Below, piece after piece: positions 62,677 to 64,000 of a stretch of DNA of 64,000 nucleotides (its first letter is position 1; the number at the start of each line of letters is the position of its first letter). Location: NCBI RefSeq assembly GCF_900187065.1, contig NZ_LT906483.1, forward strand, positions 1,674,001-1,738,000. Direction: 5' to 3'. The position numbers and the translations under genes are program-made. The notes beneath the pieces are model-generated. The model saw only the letters and a program-made list of their open reading frames with translations. It was not told the DNA's origin and made no database searches. This DNA is from Mycolicibacterium thermoresistibile. Lineage in GTDB: Bacteria; Actinomycetota; Actinomycetes; Mycobacteriales; Mycobacteriaceae.

Positions 62677-63501
62677 GTGACCGGTTCCACGGCTTCCGAC
62701 GACGCCGAGCATCCACCCGGCCTCGACTCCGACACCGAGCAGGCGGCCGACGAGTCCGCCGAACCCAAGCGCAAGCACGGCGCACTGCGCGAGGGCGTCA
62801 TCCTAGTGTCGATCGCGCTGGTCATGTACTACGTCATGCTGACGTTTGTGGCGCGGCCGTACCTGATTCCGTCCGAGTCGATGCAGCCCACACTGCACGG
62901 CTGCCCCGGATGTGTGGGCGACCGGATCATGGTGGACAAACTCACCTACCGGTTCTCCGATCCGCAGCCCGGCGACGTGGTGGTGTTCAAGGGCCCACCC
63001 AACTGGAACATCGGCTATCAGTCGATCCGGTCCGACAACACCGCGGTGCGGTATCTGCAGAACGCGCTGTCGGTGATCGGATTCGTTCCGCCCGACGAGA
63101 ATAACCTCGTCAAGCGGATCATCGCGGTCGGCGGCCAGACCGTCGAATGCCGCAACGACACCGGGCTCACCGTCGACGGCCGCCGGCTCGACGAGCCGTA
63201 CCTGGACCCGGTCACGATGAACGTGCCCGATCCCAGCGTGTACCCCTGTCTGGGGCCGGAATTCGGGCCGGTCCGGGTGCCGGAGGGACGGTTGTGGGTG
63301 ATGGGTGACAACCGCACGCATTCGGCCGACTCCCGGGCGCACTGCACCAACACCCCCGCCGGTGTGCAGGACGGGGTGTTCTGCACAGGGGACCCGGAGG
63401 CGGGCACCATCCCGGTGGAGAATGTGGTGGGCAAGGCGCGGTTCATCGCCTGGCCGCCGGCGCGCTGGGGTGGAGTGGACAGCGTCAATCCGCAGAGCTG
63501 A
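62677..63501 (+). CDS. lepB: Signal peptidase I
   Basis: LepB (274 residues) cleaves signal peptides of exported proteins. One N-terminal membrane helix (~41-60) is followed by the catalytic domain with the Ser68 nucleophile in PSESMQPTL and Lys146 in NLVKRIIAVGG, and the signature GDNRTHSADSR. Extra cysteines (GCPGCVGD and others) are typical of actinobacterial members. GTG 62677 is preferred on promoter spacing; an in-frame GTG at 62632 would add 15 residues. Confidence 0.95.
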   Translation: MTGSTASDDAEHPPGLDSDTEQAADESAEPKRKHGALREGVILVSIALVMYYVMLTFVARPYLIPSESMQPTLHGCPGCVGDRIMVDKLTYRFSDPQPGDVVVFKGPPNWNIGYQSIRSDNTAVRYLQNALSVIGFVPPDENNLVKRIIAVGGQTVECRNDTGLTVDGRRLDEPYLDPVTMNVPDPSVYPCLGPEFGPVRVPEGRLWVMGDNRTHSADSRAHCTNTPAGVQDGVFCTGDPEAGTIPVENVVGKARFIAWPPARWGGVDSVNPQS

Positions 63502-63541
63502 AACCGCAGACCCTCGAGACCTGCAGACCTAGGAGCTGCTC

Positions 63542-64000
63542 GTGCCGCCGACCTGGCCACCTCGAACAGTGATCCGGAAGGCAGCCGGCCTGCGCACCTT
63601 GGAGTCGGCGTTGTACCGCAACGGTCTGGGACCGGTCGCCGGGGTCGATGAAGTGGGCCGCGGTGCCTGCGCCGGACCGCTGGTGGTCGCCGCGTGCGTG
63701 CTCGGACCCAACCGGCTGAGCAGCCTGTACGCGCTCGACGATTCCAAGCGGCTCAACGCCGCCGAGCGGGAGCGGTTGTTCCCGCTGATCCGCCGCTACG
63801 CGCTGGCCTACCACGTGGTGTACATCCCGGCGCGGGAAGTCGACCGGCGCGGCGTGCACGCCGCGAACATCGAGGGGATGCGGCGGGCGGTCGCCGGGTT
63901 GTCGGTGCGGCCCGGCTACGTGCTGTCCGACGGGTTCCGGGTGCCGGGCCTGCCGGTGCCGTCGCTGCCGGTGATGGGCGGTGACGCGGCGGCAGCGTGC
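63542..64000 (+). CDS. rnhB: Ribonuclease HII, 3'-truncated by window edge
   Basis: RNase HII removes ribonucleotides from DNA. The visible 153 codons include the catalytic [14 protein letters not shown] (Asp36-Glu37), [16 protein letters not shown] and the segment [15 protein letters not shown] 63542 follows AGGAG (63531-63535) by 6 bases. The frame is open to the last base of the window. Confidence 0.95.
   Translation, partial: MPPTWPPRTVIRKAAGLRTLESALYRNGLGPVAGVDEVGRGACAGPLVVAACVLGPNRLSSLYALDDSKRLNAAERERLFPLIRRYALAYHVVYIPAREVDRRGVHAANIEGMRRAVAGLSVRPGYVLSDGFRVPGLPVPSLPVMGGDAAAAC

Overview
The window is GC-rich actinobacterial DNA and almost certainly comes from the chromosome of a Mycobacterium / Mycolicibacterium. 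The evidence is the run of recognisable mycobacterial genes (LipN, SepIVA, LppW-like lipoprotein, DsbA-VKOR pair), the many GTG starts, the TANNNT promoters placed 6-8 bases before a start codon, and a gene order that, from memory, matches the M. tuberculosis segment thiL to rnhB (about Rv2977c to Rv2902c). The large lipid locus that M. tuberculosis carries between coaD and sepIVA is absent, as in fast-growing species.

Left core (1-23435): thiL (5' cut by the window edge), ung, a lipoprotein, rpmB, a DAK2/FakA-like gene, recG, a secreted HNH-type protein, an aldo/keto reductase, lipN, a DsbA-like/VKOR disulfide pair, pyruvate carboxylase, rsmD, coaD, sepIVA, DUF177, rnc, mutM, a Pro/Gly-rich membrane protein, an OsmC protein, acyP and smc. 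Right core (46295-64000): ftsY, the amt-glnB-glnD nitrogen operon with a GlnR-like box, ffh, an amidohydrolase, two tandem D,D-carboxypeptidases, a SnoaL-like protein, mgtE, the rpsP-khpA-rimM-trmD operon, an LppW-like lipoprotein, rplS, lepB and the start of rnhB.

Accessory island between smc and ftsY (23436-46294): on the left, reading rightwards, are an EspC-like type VII secretion cargo, a membrane protein with a duplicated extracytoplasmic domain, and a small gene. On the right, reading leftwards, are an EspA/EspE-like protein with a candidate toxin C-terminus and, overlapping it by 4 bases, a lipoprotein that is a candidate immunity protein. Base composition in the effector changes abruptly at the domain boundary, as expected of a polymorphic toxin.

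The small gene is split by a mobile block (25772-44123) bounded by two same-orientation, 1461-bp ISL3-family copies. They enclose DNA that looks proteobacterial: an IS3-family remnant, the 5' end of a truncated gene, an excisionase-type HTH gene and a complete type III restriction-modification system (mod, res). The right ISL3 copy has been hit three times: by IS21 (TSD TCGA), by an IS256 element (9-bp TSD) that itself contains an IS110 element, and by an IS1634-type element (5-bp TSD) that itself contains a second IS256 element (8-bp TSD). Removing the inserts and one copy of each duplication rebuilds a 1461-bp element with the same length as the left copy and one visible substitution.
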